A stretch of DNA of 64,000 nt, taken from assembly GCA_035527975.1 (NCBI GenBank), contig DATKZM010000121.1:4282-68281 (forward strand), in the 5' to 3' direction. How positions within the stretch are numbered: the stretch's first letter is position 1; each line of letters begins with the position of its first letter. Source of the stretch: DATKZM01 sp035527975 (GTDB taxonomy: Bacteria; Pseudomonadota; Alphaproteobacteria; JAPULJ01). Positions 63,862-64,000 of this stretch are shown here, piece after piece. The translations under genes and the position numbers were made by a program. Below the pieces are notes generated by a model that saw nothing but the letters and a program-made list of their open reading frames with translations, searched no databases and was not told the DNA's origin.

Positions 63862-64000
63862 TAGAGCGGATTCGACTTAATCCGGATCGTATCCAGCGGC
63901 TGCGAAGTAGTTCTGGCATTCGGTTGGCGTGAAGGCATCGAGGGTTTTGGCGATTGCGTCCCAGAGATCATCGACGGTTCTGGCGGCGGCTTTTCGGAGC
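63862..64000 (-). mobile_element. IS630-type element, one end (continues past right edge)
   Basis: The end begins near 63862 with CTAGAGCGGATTCGACTT, a sequence shape seen at IS630-type termini inserted at TA. It contains the transposase 3' end described separately. The rest of the element lies outside the window. Confidence 0.7.
63877..64000 (-). CDS. IS630-family transposase, C-terminal fragment (cut by window edge)
   Basis: Forty codons in frame to the stop at 63877, reading LRKAAARTVDDLWDAIAKTL followed by DAFTPTECQNYFAAAGYDPD. This is the characteristic C-terminus of IS630 DDE transposases. Whether the element is intact cannot be seen. Confidence 0.88.
   Translation of the reverse strand, partial: LRKAAARTVDDLWDAIAKTLDAFTPTECQNYFAAAGYDPD

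Overview
The window reads as a 64 kb piece of a high-GC alphaproteobacterial chromosome. The evidence is gene content and order: a SUF iron-sulfur operon headed by an IscR-type Rrf2 regulator, the block prfB / mrcA / amiC / rne, a bifunctional GlnE, a Bpt-type leucyltransferase and a three-part TRAP transporter. Family and species cannot be fixed from the sequence alone; a Rhodospirillales- or Hyphomicrobiales-like lineage is an inference. No rRNA, tRNA or CRISPR array was found.

Layout. 1-5 kb: typA (cut by the left edge), mnmA, two tandem DUF302 envelope proteins. 4.4-15.1 kb, minus strand: a complete SUF pathway transcribed as two cysteine desulfurases, iscR, sufB, sufC, sufD, sufS, sufE, sufT, sufA, a 2Fe-2S ferredoxin and tenA, broken by GC-rich palindromes. 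15.4-25.6 kb: an alpha/beta hydrolase, tyrS, a giant YhdP/AsmA-like protein divergent from glnE, bcp, a DUF455 ferritin-like protein and a Nudix hydrolase. 25.6-33 kb: a looser accessory stretch with small orphan genes, a duplicated ~155 bp non-coding repeat flanking a luciferase-like oxidoreductase, a GST, an IS fragment, a PaaK-like adenylating enzyme and a frameshifted serine-recombinase remnant. 33-43.9 kb: prfB with a programmed +1 frameshift, mrcA, amiC, rne, an aminotransferase and an M48 protease. 44.1-54 kb: a DsbA-like thioredoxin, motAB, an RDD protein, bpt, and a TRAP operon with unusually large membrane subunits. 54.2-64 kb: a lipoprotein gene broken by an amber codon, parC, a cupin / GNAT / methyltransferase / hydrolase / methyltransferase neighbourhood, a secreted small protein, a bactofilin and the 3' end of an IS630-type transposase at the right edge.

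How genes work together. The SUF genes form one pathway: cysteine desulfurases and SufE supply sulfur, SufBCD is the scaffold, SufA, SufT and the ferredoxin handle delivery and electrons, and IscR probably autoregulates through a dyad next to its promoter. mrcA, amiC, the bactofilin, the YhdP-like protein and the M48 protease concern the envelope. DctP, DctQ and DctM form one transporter, with an intercistronic terminator probably raising DctP over the membrane subunits. MotA and MotB are an orphan stator pair with no other flagellar gene in view.

I found no convincing new defence or mobile system. The most interesting observations are the duplicated non-coding repeat, the prfB recoding site, the amber-interrupted lipoprotein, the enlarged TRAP permease subunits, a 25 bp perfect hairpin inside the SUF operon, and the recombinase and IS debris beside prfB.
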